Shown here one piece after another: positions 37,563-46,475 of a DNA stretch of 58,696 nucleotides. How positions within the stretch are numbered: the stretch's first letter is position 1; each line of letters starts with the position of its first letter. This DNA is from Pseudogemmobacter bohemicus (lineage in GTDB: Bacteria; Pseudomonadota; Alphaproteobacteria; Rhodobacterales; Rhodobacteraceae): assembly GCF_003290025.1 (NCBI RefSeq), contig NZ_QNHG01000008.1, forward strand, positions 35,754 through 94,449. The letters run 5' to 3'. A program made the translations under genes and the position numbers. The notes beneath the pieces were generated by a model. That model was not told the origin of the DNA, did no database searches, and was given only the letters and a program-made list of their open reading frames with translations.

Positions 37563-38588
37563 CTACTTCCCGAGCCTCCGTGCCCGCTCTGCGACCCGGA
37601 CGATTTGCCCGCCGGCGGCAAGAGCCGCGGATTTCACGGCGGGCGCATTCTGGGCGATCTGGCGGCCGACCATTTCGCCGGTGCTGAGATTTCCCATTCG
37701 CTCGCGCGCCTGCACGCCGCGGGTGTTCAGCATCCCACGGGTCATGGCTGCAGTTCCGGCAGCAACAGCCGGCCCCGCCACCACCATGAAGTTCCCCGAC
37801 AGCCCGCGCACGATCAGAGGCGTTGCAGCAACGAAGCCCTTCGCCAGGAAGATCATGACGAAGAAGGGGATAAGCGAGCCGATATTGGTGGCAGATTCCG
37901 GGTCTCCGACCTGCGCAAGGAGGGCGTTTGCCATGCCCACCACAGTCGAGAACATCGCGGCGATCACCACCGGGTAGAACGCATAGCTGACGGTTGTGGA
38001 AACCCAACGGTGGAAGAAGTCCTTGGTCGCATCGAACAGCGACAGGGCGATCATCACCGGCGCCAGGCCTAGCATCAGCGAGAGCATCATCTTGGCAAAG
38101 ATCAGCACGATCCCGGTCATGAAGCCGAGGATGCTGAGCAGAATGAGGCCGATGCCGCCCAGGATCGCGCCCGTCATCCAACCCAGATTACTGCCGATCG
38201 CATTGAGATAGGCCGAGAACCGTTCGATCAGATTGTCGAACTCACCGGCAAAGTGCGTCGCGCCAGCACCGCCGCCTCCGACCGATGCGACCAGCGCCCC
38301 TGCGATATAGTCCAGACCGCCGATCACCGCATTTGCGACCGCGTTGAAGCGGGTCCAGTTGAAGGCGAAGAACCCGATCAGGGTCAGCTTCAGCAAGTAC
38401 CAAAAGAAGGTCGCGCCATCCATGCTGCGATATTGGAAGGCCATGTTGATACAGAGGCCGATCAGGGAAAGCGTGACCATCAGCAGGGTGATCGTGCCGA
38501 TATTGCTCGCAACAGCCCCAAACTGCGATTCCGCAGCCGAGGCGAGGAAGCTATCGGCCGAACCGACCATCCAGCTGACAACACCCAT
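37563..38588 (-). CDS. virB6: VirB6/TrbL-type inner-membrane channel protein
   Basis: 341 residues; ATG 38588 shares one base with the stop of the upstream gene (TAATG). Several hydrophobic segments: VASNIGTITLLMVTLSLIGL, WYLLKLTLIGFFAFNW, TGAILGGIGLILLSILGFMT, LMLGLAPVMIALSLF and FVMIFLAKGFVAATPLIVRG. The central phrase LMLGLAPVMIALSLFDATKDFFHRW is the signature of VirB6. It would form the inner-membrane translocation pore of the type IV secretion system. Apparently intact. Confidence 0.88.
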   Translation of the reverse strand: MGVVSWMVGSADSFLASAAESQFGAVASNIGTITLLMVTLSLIGLCINMAFQYRSMDGATFFWYLLKLTLIGFFAFNWTRFNAVANAVIGGLDYIAGALVASVGGGGAGATHFAGEFDNLIERFSAYLNAIGSNLGWMTGAILGGIGLILLSILGFMTGIVLIFAKMMLSLMLGLAPVMIALSLFDATKDFFHRWVSTTVSYAFYPVVIAAMFSTVVGMANALLAQVGDPESATNIGSLIPFFVMIFLAKGFVAATPLIVRGLSGNFMVVAGPAVAAGTAAMTRGMLNTRGVQARERMGNLSTGEMVGRQIAQNAPAVKSAALAAGGQIVRVAERARRLGK

Positions 38589-39001
38589 TACCAGTTGCCC
38601 TGCGCTTCGCAGACAGCTTGAACTGCATGGCGCAAGTCGTTGGCTTGGCGACGCAATACCCGTTGGGTCTGTGTGTGCTCAGCCTGCGGTAGGTCAGCGA
38701 AGCGCTCGGTATATTCCGCGTCAGCAGCTGTCCAATCCGGGAAACGTGTTTCGCAGGAACAATCGCCATTTGCCACGATGGTTTCCCACGAGCGCAGTTC
38801 ATAGAGGGCCATCACAGTCAGCGCCTTGTAGGCTTCGCGGGGAGAGACATTTTCAACCCATGCCGGGCGCTCGGGCCTGTCGTTGCAGATACGGTACCGT
38901 TGCGGCTCAAGCGTGGGTGTCAGATCGTTGGTGACGGGAGTTTGCCCGATGGCCGGAAGTGCGGCAGCGAAGATGGCAGCGGTGAGAACGAGGACACGCA
39001 T
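38588..39001 (-). CDS. Small exported T4SS-operon protein, unknown
   Basis: 137 residues from ATG 39001. A signal peptide is clear (MRVLVLTAAIFAAALPAIGQ). The mature part has four cysteines (RICNDR, GDCSCETRF, AVCEAQGNW) and no known domain. It lies between virB11 and virB6 and overlaps virB6 by TAATG, so it belongs to the transfer operon. It could be a VirB5/VirB7-like accessory or an entry-exclusion-type protein; I cannot decide from sequence. Confidence 0.65.
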   Translation of the reverse strand: MRVLVLTAAIFAAALPAIGQTPVTNDLTPTLEPQRYRICNDRPERPAWVENVSPREAYKALTVMALYELRSWETIVANGDCSCETRFPDWTAADAEYTERFADLPQAEHTQTQRVLRRQANDLRHAVQAVCEAQGNW

Positions 39002-39016
39002 GGGGGTTTCCTTTCA

Positions 39017-40022
39017 TCATTCGGAGGCAAGGCGTGAGGGGACCTCATCAAGTCCAATGCCGGGCAAGTAGAATTCGGTGATGCCTCTGGCCCCCTCATG
39101 GCGGCCGGCCTGAATGATCACGTCGATCGAGCCTTCGATGTAGGTGATCATGTCGGCATAGGTCATCGGAAGGTCCGTCTTCAGGGCCGCAATGGCAAGG
39201 CGCCGGACGGCGAGCTGCGGTGTCTCGGCGTGAAGCGTCGTCAGAGATCCGCCATGGCCGGTATTGATCGCTTCGAGGAAGGTCATGGCCTCCTTCCCGC
39301 GCACCTCGCCCAGAACGATCCGATCCGGCCGCATGCGCAGGGTCGAGGTCAGGAGCGCATCGGCGCTGCGGGCGTCGGATTCCCGGTCCGAGATCAGCGT
39401 CACGACATTCGGCTGCTCGGGCCTGAGTTCGGCCGCTTCCTCGATGGTCAGGATACGCTCGTCATCCGGGATGAGGGAGATGATCTTGCGGGCGGCGACC
39501 GTCTTGCCGGTGGAGGTGCCGCCAGAGACGATCATGTTCAGCTTGTTTTCGACACAAAAGCGTAGAGCCGCATCGATCTCGCCCGAGGCCACCACCTTCC
39601 GAAGCGCGAGGTTGCGTTCCTTGCGCAGACCTTCAAGGCTACGTTCGCGGCCGTAGAGGAAGCCAAGCCTGATCTGCTCGAGCGGGAGCGTCGAGAAGAA
39701 TCGCAGCGAGATGGAAAACCCGCCTTCGACGGCCGGCGGCTGGATGACCTGAGCCCGGATCGGTCGATCCCCCCAGAGGATGCTGACCGAGACGATGGGC
39801 TTGCGGTTGCTGAGCGTCGTGTTGGCCGCCGAGGCGATTTGGTTGCCAAGGTCCCTGATCTCGATCTGCGTGAGCGGCTGACCCAGGTCTCGCATGAAGT
39901 GATCGCCCTTGGAACTCGCCCCAGACCCGGCCATCGGGGTTGATGCAGATCTCGATCACATCAGGGCGGCGGATCGGATCCCCCAGCCGTGCCAGCGAGG
40001 CTTCGAGATAGCTTGCCGCCAT
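39017..40022 (-). pseudogene. virB11: VirB11 ATPase with a single +1 frameshift
   Basis: ATG 40022 overlaps the virB10 stop and reads MAASYLEASLARLGDPIRRP, then DVIEICINPDGRVWGEFQG. One extra base in CCAAGGG (~39910) shifts the frame; the family text then continues as GDHFMRDLGQPLTQIEIRDL to the stop at 39017. Downstream all ATPase motifs are present: SGGTSTGKTVAARKI (Walker A), TIEEAAELRPEQPNVVTL (Asp box), RPDRIVLGEVRGKEAMTF (Walker B) and TGHGGSLTTLHAET (His box). Removing one A gives a normal ~335-residue VirB11. It is either a recent inactivation or a base-calling error. An internal start downstream would give ~300 residues lacking part of the N-terminal domain. Confidence 0.82.
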
Positions 40023-41335
40023 CAGAGGATCTCCAGATCGCGGTCGACCATCACGGTGATGCGCGTTCCCTGCGGCACGCGGATCACCGGACGGATCGAG
40101 AGATAGTCCTGCATCACGCTGCGGCTGGCATCGCGAAGGTCCGTGGCCACATCGCTGGCCGCATCCGAGGTCGTGTCGTCGTCAATGCTCGCGGCGGCCG
40201 CTGCCGGGACCGCGCCGATGAGGGAGATCAGTGCGGCAGAGCCAAACCGGGTGCCAAATCGGCTGTCGACATCGCCCGTGACGCCAGAGCGGCCGAGTTC
40301 ATCACCGCCAAAGGCGCTGATCTGGACGGTCTGGTTGTCGGGCAGAATGACCCGGTCCCAGCCGACCATCACACGGGATTGCGCGAGGGAGACCTCAGAG
40401 CGGTAGCGCCCGATCAACTGGGCACCACGGGGGATCAGGATGCGGGTGCCGTCAAAGGAATGCACATCTTCCGAGACGACCGCCCGGATCACGCCGGGCA
40501 GGGTGCTGTCCATGGCGGTTTCCAGCACCGCCTGGATCATCGTGCCCTGCACGACGGTGTGGCCGGGGTTCACGATGATCTCGGCCCGGGTCACGGGCGC
40601 CGCCGCCGCGCCGCCCCGCACGAAGGCCTCATCCGCGCTGAGACGTGCCGCCTCGACCTCGGATTCTCCATTCGCTCCCCCACCCACGCCGGACCAGGCC
40701 AGCATGGGGGAGGTAATGCGTGCCTCGCGTGCCGCAGCCTCTGCGGCCCGCCTGCGCTCGAGCTCGGCGAGCCGTGCATCTTCCTCGCCGGTGCCGGGCG
40801 CTCCAAGCCGAGCGATCTCGAGATCCATGCGAATGCGCTCCAGCTCGCGGTCCCGCTCGACCAGCTGCCGCTCAAGAGCGCTGCGGGCTTCCGCGTTCGA
40901 GGCGTCCAGTGCCGCCAGTTGTGCTGTCAGATCCGCGATGGCTGCCTGTGAGGCTGGATCGCCCGTCTCTACGGGACGCGCACGCAATTCGGCCAGTTCC
41001 GCTTGCAATCTGCCGAGCGTTTCTCGCAACTCGAGCTCTGCAGCGCTTGGCCCTTCAGGAACCGGCGCGGGCGCCGGAGCGGGTTCTGGGGCCGGGGTCG
41101 CGGGGAATTCGCCGAAGCCTGACCCGTTGCTTTGGAACTCCTCAGCCGCCGCCGTGGGCAAGCTGGGCTCGGTCTTTGGCTGTAGGAGCAACCATCCCAA
41201 GCCACCAATCATCAGAATAGCGGCGCTGCCGAGCAAGGCCGCAAAGAGAGAGGGGCGGGCGGGCGCTTTACGTTTTCCCGTCGAGGCTTCTATGGCTTTG
41301 AGGCGGGTGGCAAGGTCGTCAGGATCACTGCTCAT
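40022..41335 (-). CDS. virB10: VirB10 T4SS scaffold protein
   Basis: 437 residues from ATG 41335, overlapping virB9. A cytoplasmic N-terminus and one membrane helix (LLGSAAILMIGGLGWLLL) are followed by a proline/alanine-rich stalk (TPAPEPAPAPAPVPEGP) and a coiled coil (about residues 100-200). The C-terminal barrel follows: VVQGTMIQAVLETAMDSTLP, FDGTRILIPRGAQLIGRYRS, GRSGVTGDVDSRFGTRFGSA and the antenna-like RPVIRVPQGTRITVMVDRDL. It would span both membranes and couple VirB11/VirD4 energy to the outer-membrane core. Complete. Confidence 0.92.
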   Translation of the reverse strand: MSSDPDDLATRLKAIEASTGKRKAPARPSLFAALLGSAAILMIGGLGWLLLQPKTEPSLPTAAAEEFQSNGSGFGEFPATPAPEPAPAPAPVPEGPSAAELELRETLGRLQAELAELRARPVETGDPASQAAIADLTAQLAALDASNAEARSALERQLVERDRELERIRMDLEIARLGAPGTGEEDARLAELERRRAAEAAAREARITSPMLAWSGVGGGANGESEVEAARLSADEAFVRGGAAAAPVTRAEIIVNPGHTVVQGTMIQAVLETAMDSTLPGVIRAVVSEDVHSFDGTRILIPRGAQLIGRYRSEVSLAQSRVMVGWDRVILPDNQTVQISAFGGDELGRSGVTGDVDSRFGTRFGSAALISLIGAVPAAAAASIDDDTTSDAASDVATDLRDASRSVMQDYLSIRPVIRVPQGTRITVMVDRDLEIL

Positions 41336-42003
41336 GACGATGCCGCGCCTTCAGCGCCTGACATATCCTGGATGCAGATGACATCTTCGCCGAGGCGCAA
41401 CACCCACTGGCGGTGAACCCCGGAGACCCGAATCACGCCTTCTTCCTGCGCGACGGAATTCACAGTTCTCTCCCGCCCGCCGGTCCAGCGGAAGATCGCG
41501 GGGATCGGCGCATTACGCGGGAAGCGGAAATAGGTGAAGGTGCCATCGTCCCAGACCGCGGTTGGCGTAAACTCGGTCTGGCTGCTCACAGCATAATTGC
41601 TGTTCGGTGCGCCGGCGGCGACGGCATTGACGGCAGGCGCGGCGGCATCCGGATAGCGAAACTGCACGACATAATGCGGGGTCTCGCGCGCCTCGACGAC
41701 ATGGAAGTAGTAGGAGCGACGGTTGGTATAGACGGTGATATTGGTCGCCACATTCGACGCCACGGGCTTGATGGCAAAGGCCCGACCGCCGGGCACGCCG
41801 TCGAACTGGAAACCTGCCGTGTCGCCCGCGATGATCGAGCGGATGGTTTCCCCTTCGCCAAACTCGATCGAGGTAACGCGGGTCAGATTGGTGACCACAC
41901 GATAGACCTGCCCCTCGGTCCAGGTGGCGACACGCACCCGCCGGTCATGCGATCCCGCACGCGGCGTGGTTTCCGCAAGGGCGGGCACCTCGCCATAACG
42001 CAC
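41332..42003 (-). CDS. virB9: VirB9 T4SS core protein, missing its signal-peptide core
   Basis: 223 residues from ATG 42003. The mature part is typical: DRRVRVATWTEGQVYRVVTN, TSIEFGEGETIRSIIAGDTA, NITVYTNRRSYYFHVVEA, DDGTFTYFRFPRNAPIPAIF and HRQWVLRLGEDVICIQD. VirB9 should be exported, and PALAETTP looks like the end of a signal peptide. Yet only MRYGEV precedes it and no hydrophobic core is encoded in this frame. The 5' end lies inside the cysteine-repeat gene (overlap 41883-42003), so the start was probably replaced by a rearrangement and the product would stay in the cytoplasm. Confidence 0.82.
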   Translation of the reverse strand: MRYGEVPALAETTPRAGSHDRRVRVATWTEGQVYRVVTNLTRVTSIEFGEGETIRSIIAGDTAGFQFDGVPGGRAFAIKPVASNVATNITVYTNRRSYYFHVVEARETPHYVVQFRYPDAAAPAVNAVAAGAPNSNYAVSSQTEFTPTAVWDDGTFTYFRFPRNAPIPAIFRWTGGRERTVNSVAQEEGVIRVSGVHRQWVLRLGEDVICIQDMSGAEGAASS

Positions 42004-42773
42004 TGATCATCAACCGACATCTGGAATCCCTTGTTGCAGCGCCAGCGGTTGCCGGACCGATCAAGGTGAGCGTCGTCGGGAAGGACAATCCTGCTGCAGG
42101 CTGTCCCATCCTGCTCGAAGCCTCTTTCGCAGCGCCATCCCTGCCCGTAGGTGCTCGTATCAAGGAATGCATTCTCGGGGACGGGCACCGGGTCACAGCT
42201 GCCGCGGACCTCAAAGAACCCGCGCTCGCAGCGCCAGGCCGCGCCGTGGCTGGCATTGGTAGGATAGGCGTTGTCGGGCAGGACGATCGTGAGGCAGGAG
42301 CCGGAAGTCGCGATATAGCCGCGCTCGCATTCCCATCCGTTCCCTGAAGAACTGCCGGTCAGAAATGCGTGCTCCGGCACTTCGATCCGATCACAGCTGT
42401 CGCGCAGTCTCCGATACCCTCGGTGACAGTCCCACCCTGATCCGCCATCTGACAGAAAGGCATTCAAAGGGATCGGAATCGAAAAGCATGAGCCGCTCTT
42501 TTCAGCATATCCATGCGTGCACTCCCAGCCTGTGCCATAGGATCGTCCCGTCGGGTAGGCGTTCTCAGGTAGAATGATCTCGGCACACGACTCGCCGTCG
42601 GACCGATAGCCAAGGTTGCATTCCCAGCCGCCACCGAACCGTCGCTCCGTGGCGTTGTCCGGAATTGCCCCGTGGCCCCCCTGCTGTGCCAAGACGGGAG
42701 TTGTGGAAAGTAAACAGAAGCCCAGGATTAGGCCCATGAAACTGGACAGCCTGATGATCGATTGCCGGGCCAT
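41883..42773 (-). CDS. Secreted cysteine-repeat protein upstream of virB9
   Basis: 296 residues from ATG 42773 (MARQSIIRLSSFMGLILGFC, then LLSTTPVLAQQ: a clear signal peptide). Six complete and one partial tandem units of ~33 residues follow, each with the pattern W-x-C-x-x-G-[YF]-x5-x-[SA]-C-x-x-I/V-x-[LV]-P-x-[ND]-A. Examples: GGGWECNLGYRSDGESC; GTGWECTHGYAEKSGSC; GNGWECERGYIATSGSC; GQGWRCERGFEQDGTAC. Two Cys per unit suggest one disulfide each. The C-terminal ~35 codons (RCPPLRKPRRVRDRMTGGC) run over the virB9 start in another frame and may not be native. Exported, function unknown. Confidence 0.72.
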   Translation of the reverse strand: MARQSIIRLSSFMGLILGFCLLSTTPVLAQQGGHGAIPDNATERRFGGGWECNLGYRSDGESCAEIILPENAYPTGRSYGTGWECTHGYAEKSGSCFSIPIPLNAFLSDGGSGWDCHRGYRRLRDSCDRIEVPEHAFLTGSSSGNGWECERGYIATSGSCLTIVLPDNAYPTNASHGAAWRCERGFFEVRGSCDPVPVPENAFLDTSTYGQGWRCERGFEQDGTACSRIVLPDDAHLDRSGNRWRCNKGFQMSVDDQCVMARCPPLRKPRRVRDRMTGGCVSPPGPRGRSIVWSPI

Positions 42774-42973
42774 GATCGAGAACTTCTCCATTCGAGTTGC
42801 GTCGGCAGCATTTGCCGAGCACCATGTTTCCTTGTTCTGCCTTGAGGAATTGGCCTGCCTCCAGTGGATTTCCGGCATCGATCATGATCCGCCCGGAGCC
42901 AGGCTCCGGGCAAGAGGTCTTGCAATCGCCATCCGTGACAGCGCCATTCGCTGAGGGCTGGTCAGAGCACTGA

Positions 42974-43327
42974 TCAGGCGGCAGGCAGTTCGAGCGCAGC
43001 CAGACAGGCGGTCGCAAGATCGCGGTTTGGCGCATCACTTCCGGGCATTGTCGCCCAGCCGGTTGCGATAAGCGCGTCGCGTCGTCTGGGAGTTGTCGCC
43101 TGCTGAATCGTGGCGATCTTGCTGACGCGCTCCGGATCGGCGGTAGACATCGCCAGGCAGACCGGAACCAGCGCTGCAACAGTTTGTTCGGTAGCGACGG
43201 TCTGCGCCAGACGGTTGGCGCCTCCGGCTGTGGACCATCCCGCCCATCCGAAGCCGATCACAGCAACTGCGATACCGCCGATGATGCCGCCATAGATGCC
43301 GGGCTTGAGCCATTCAGGAGTTTTCAT
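42974..43327 (-). CDS. Small membrane-anchored protein, unknown
   Basis: 117 residues from ATG 43327. A single N-terminal membrane helix (GIYGGIIGGIAVAVIGFGWA) is followed by a soluble part with two Cys (VPVCLAMS; ATACLAALELPAA) and a basic middle (TTPRRRDALIATGWA). I recall similar small proteins annotated as hypothetical in alphaproteobacteria. It stands upstream of the secretion block on the same strand but 200 bases away, so operon membership is unsure. Confidence 0.6.
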   Translation of the reverse strand: MKTPEWLKPGIYGGIIGGIAVAVIGFGWAGWSTAGGANRLAQTVATEQTVAALVPVCLAMSTADPERVSKIATIQQATTPRRRDALIATGWATMPGSDAPNRDLATACLAALELPAA

Positions 43328-43634
43328 GTTTACGCCCTTTCAGGATGCAGGCCTCTTGACCACAGAGCACATCGCTGGATGTTTCTGATGCGAAGCCGGG
43401 TGCGGTTCGAAAGAAAGATGTCGTTCGGCAGCTGGTGCAGAGGATCCGTGGCCAAAGGCGACCTGAACGGATCCGCCCAACCGAAGCCAGTATTATGCAG
43501 CGGCCGCCCCGAGAGACTGACGGGTGTTAGCATCGCGCAGGCCATTTCTGAATTATTCCCGGAATTCCGTGTTTTCTGTCGGTGAGAACGTATGGCGGCC
43601 GCCGGGGAAAGCACTCGCGCAGTTTTCGTGCATC
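43328..43634. other. Intergenic region between transfer block and groEL-like gene
   Basis: No gene recognised on either strand. It marks the border between the rearranged transfer debris and the better preserved right-hand block. No inverted repeat or duplication was found that would define an element end. Confidence 0.4.
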
Positions 43635-45215
43635 TCATCGACGCTCAGCGATCATGACCTCGGTGGTGATCAGAAGGCCCGCAATCGATGCGGCATCCTC
43701 GAGCGCGATCCGCACCACCTTTGTCGGGTCGACGATACCGGCCTCGAACATGTCGACGAAGCTCTCTGCCTGCGCATCGAACCCGAAGCCAGCGCGACCT
43801 GCCTCGATGATCTTCCCCGCGACTACAGCGCCGTCGATCCCGGCATTCTCGGCGATCTGGCGCAGAGGCGCCTGTAGCGCCCTCCGGATGATCCTGATCC
43901 CGGCGTCCTGGTCGGGATTGTCGCCTTTCATATCGGCCAGCAGATTTCCGGCGAGAAGGAGCGCGACCCCTCCGCCCGGGACGACGCCCTCCTCGACGGC
44001 CGCGCGCGTCGCATGGAGCGCATCGTCAATCCTGTCCTTGCGTTCAGTCACCTCTGTCTCGGTGGCGCCCCCGACGCGGATCACGGCAACGCCGCCCGAC
44101 AGGCGTGCCAGCCGCTCCTGCAGCTTTCCCTTCTCGTAATCCGACGCTTCACCCTCGATCTGCGCGCGGATATGGCCGATGCGAGACGCGATCGCGGCCT
44201 TGTCGCCCTGACCGCCGATCAAGGTCGTGGCGTCCTTGCCGACGAGGATTTTCTTCACCGTACCTAGCCGTGCCATCGTCACATCTTCAAGCCGAGTTCC
44301 AAGCTCGGCCGAGATCACCTCGCCACCCGTCAGAATGGCGAGATCTTCCAGCATGGCTTTGCGGCCATCGCCGAAGCCAGGGGCCTTGACCGCCGCAACC
44401 TTCAGATCAGCGCGGAGCTTGTTGACGACCAGCATCGCAAGCGCCTCGCCTTCGATATCCTCCGCAACGATCAGCAGCGCTCTGTCGGCCTCCAGCACCT
44501 CCTCAAGCAACGACAGCATCGGCTTGAGGGCCGATAACCTGCTGTCCAGTAGAAGGATGACGCAGTCTTCGAGTTCCACGGTCATCTTTTGCGCGTCGGT
44601 GATGAAATAGGGGCTCAGCCAGCCGCGATCAAACTGCATGCCCTCGACGATTTCTGTCGTTGTCTCGATGCCTTTTGCGTCCTCGACGGTGATGACACCT
44701 TCCTTGCCGACCCGCTCCATCGCATCTGCGATCTGTCGGCCGATGGCGGCATCGCCGTTCGCCGAGATCGTTCCGACCCGCGCGATTTCGTCACTGTCGC
44801 GAACTGGCCGCGACATGTCCCTGATGCCCGTGACGGCAGCCTTTACAGCCTTGTCGATGCCGCGTTTCAGATCCATCGGGTTCATGCCGGCTGCCACCGC
44901 CTTCATGCCTTCCCTGACGATGGCCTGCGCAAGGACGGTGGCGGTCGTCGTGCCATCTCCGGCCTCGTCATTGGTGCGGGTCGCAACTTCCCGAACCAGC
45001 CGGGCGCCCATGTTCCCGAACCTGTCCGCAAGCTCGATCTCTTGCGCAACGGTCACGCCGTCCTTGGTGATACGCGGAGCACCAAAGTCCCGGCCCAGGA
45101 TGACATTGCGCCCCTTCGGGCCGAGGGTGATCCTGACCGTATCGGCGAGGATATCGATGCCTTTCACCATGCGACTGCGGGCTTCGGTGCCGAAGAGAAC
45201 GTCTTTCGCAGACAT
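43635..45215 (-). CDS. groEL: Divergent GroEL-type chaperonin, solo copy
   Basis: 526 residues from ATG 45215 ([20 protein letters not shown]). The ATPase signature is kept: [36 protein letters not shown] and [20 protein letters not shown], then GGGVALL, and the apical [20 protein letters not shown]. It differs from housekeeping GroEL in having no Gly-Gly-Met tail (ends [10 protein letters not shown]), and no groES precedes it. No CIRCE operator was found upstream. Such extra chaperonins may serve special clients or stress conditions. It is divergent to a Crp/Fnr regulator 525 bases away, which could control it (inference). Confidence 0.92.
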   Translation of the reverse strand: MSAKDVLFGTEARSRMVKGIDILADTVRITLGPKGRNVILGRDFGAPRITKDGVTVAQEIELADRFGNMGARLVREVATRTNDEAGDGTTTATVLAQAIVREGMKAVAAGMNPMDLKRGIDKAVKAAVTGIRDMSRPVRDSDEIARVGTISANGDAAIGRQIADAMERVGKEGVITVEDAKGIETTTEIVEGMQFDRGWLSPYFITDAQKMTVELEDCVILLLDSRLSALKPMLSLLEEVLEADRALLIVAEDIEGEALAMLVVNKLRADLKVAAVKAPGFGDGRKAMLEDLAILTGGEVISAELGTRLEDVTMARLGTVKKILVGKDATTLIGGQGDKAAIASRIGHIRAQIEGEASDYEKGKLQERLARLSGGVAVIRVGGATETEVTERKDRIDDALHATRAAVEEGVVPGGGVALLLAGNLLADMKGDNPDQDAGIRIIRRALQAPLRQIAENAGIDGAVVAGKIIEAGRAGFGFDAQAESFVDMFEAGIVDPTKVVRIALEDAASIAGLLITTEVMIAERR

Positions 45216-45350
45216 GTCAGTCGATCCTGAAAATTGGTAATGTGGAAGCAGGGCAATAGTCCTGAGAAAAAGGGCGTGACCGATCCCGATGTACTGCCCT
45301 CTGTTGATGGCCGCCGTCTCGGGATCCCTCTGGCCTGAGAGAGCGCGGTG

Positions 45351-45587
45351 CTAAGGCCGGCCGGATGGGTTTATCCCGGCCATGATCCCGTTGATCAGGC
45401 TGGCTACGCTTTGATGCATCTGCATCTCTGTTGCATCGCCCGCCGCATTCTCATGTGCCGCGGCTGCATCGCGGAGCACACCTGCAATCTCGCGTTCGGG
45501 CAGAAGTTTGTGGTCATTGATGGCGAGCAGGAGAGCCTCACATATGGAAAGTGCTGCCATTCCTGCATGATCTGTCTGGCCGGGCAT
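45351..45587 (-). CDS. Small conserved hypothetical protein
   Basis: 78 residues from ATG 45587 (AAAGGA upstream); ATG 45560 is an alternative. SICEALLLAINDHKLLPERE, then IAGVLRDAAAAHENAAG, is a helical sequence resembling small alphaproteobacterial proteins I recall without function. It lies between the groEL-like gene and the Crp/Fnr gene, on the chaperonin strand, so it might head that transcript. Confidence 0.6.
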   Translation of the reverse strand: MPGQTDHAGMAALSICEALLLAINDHKLLPEREIAGVLRDAAAAHENAAGDATEMQMHQSVASLINGIMAGINPSGRP

Positions 45588-45740
45588 CGCGAAGCGTCCT
45601 TTTGGTATAGAAGAGGATCAGGACAGGGGCAGAATCCTGATGAGTTGCATCACCCTGACAGGAAGTTCTGTCGGCCGGACTGATCCAGAGCAGCCTGCCC
45701 GACTGCCTGTCGTGAATTCCGCACCAACCGGGAGAAGCTG

Positions 45741-46475
45741 TTGAACCCTATTGAGAGCAGTCCGCTGACCCGGAAACTGTCGACCTTCGTGGCCCTGTCG
45801 GATGTGGATCTGGAGACACTTGCGCGCTTTCATCGGCGGCGCAGAACCTTCCTCGCCGGGCATGAGATGATGCACGAGGGCCAGTCGAATGCTTCGGCCT
45901 ACATTCTGGCCGAAGGCTGGGCCTGCTCCTACAAGATGCTGCCCGATGGCGGACGGCAGGTCATCAACTTCCAGATTCCTGGCGATTTTCTGGGTTTGCG
46001 CAGCATCCTGTTCCGAACGTCAGACCTCAGCCTCGAGGCGCTGACGGATATCGAAGCCTCCGAGGTCTTTGCCCCGGATATCCTCGGCGCATTTGCCGAG
46101 GCGCCCCGGCTTGCCACCGCCGTCCTCTGGGCCTCATCCCGCGACGAGGCGATGATGGTCGAGCATCTGGTCAATCTCGGGCGGCGCTCAGCGGTGGAGC
46201 GGATGGCGCATCTGCTCATGGAGCTCGGGGCACGGCTGAACCATGTGGGGATCGGCGACAGAACGGGGTTCTCCTGTCCCCTGACCCAGTATCATCTGGC
46301 CGATGCCCTTGGTCTGAGCGCCATTCACGTCAACCGGGTGCTGCGGCAGTTGCGGGAGGACAGGCTGGTCACGTTCCGGCAAGGCAAGGTGACCTTCAAC
46401 AATTTCGAGGGCCTTCAGGCACTGGCGGGTTTCGACACCGGCTATATGGATCATGCAGGGCCGTTGCTGCGTTGA
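45741..46475 (+). CDS. Crp/Fnr-family transcriptional regulator
   Basis: 244 residues from TTG 45741 (GGGAGAAG upstream). The N-terminal cyclic-nucleotide-binding-like barrel includes HEMMHEGQSNASAYILAEGW, GGRQVINFQIPGDFLGLRSI and ILFRTSDLSLEALTDIEASE. The C-terminal winged helix is SCPLTQYHLADALGLSAIHV and NRVLRQLREDRLVTF. It lacks the N-terminal Cys cluster of oxygen-sensing FNR, so the signal is unknown. Members of this subgroup regulate stress or low-oxygen genes in Rhodobacteraceae. Targets here could be the groEL-like gene and the downstream small-protein operon, but no operator was identified. Confidence 0.88.
   Translation: MNPIESSPLTRKLSTFVALSDVDLETLARFHRRRRTFLAGHEMMHEGQSNASAYILAEGWACSYKMLPDGGRQVINFQIPGDFLGLRSILFRTSDLSLEALTDIEASEVFAPDILGAFAEAPRLATAVLWASSRDEAMMVEHLVNLGRRSAVERMAHLLMELGARLNHVGIGDRTGFSCPLTQYHLADALGLSAIHVNRVLRQLREDRLVTFRQGKVTFNNFEGLQALAGFDTGYMDHAGPLLR

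Noticed and set aside
45216-45350. Possible CIRCE (HrcA) operator upstream of the groEL-like gene
   Set aside because: Searched by eye for TTAGCACTC-N9-GAGTGCTAA; only an isolated GTGCTAA-like word is present, with no paired arm.
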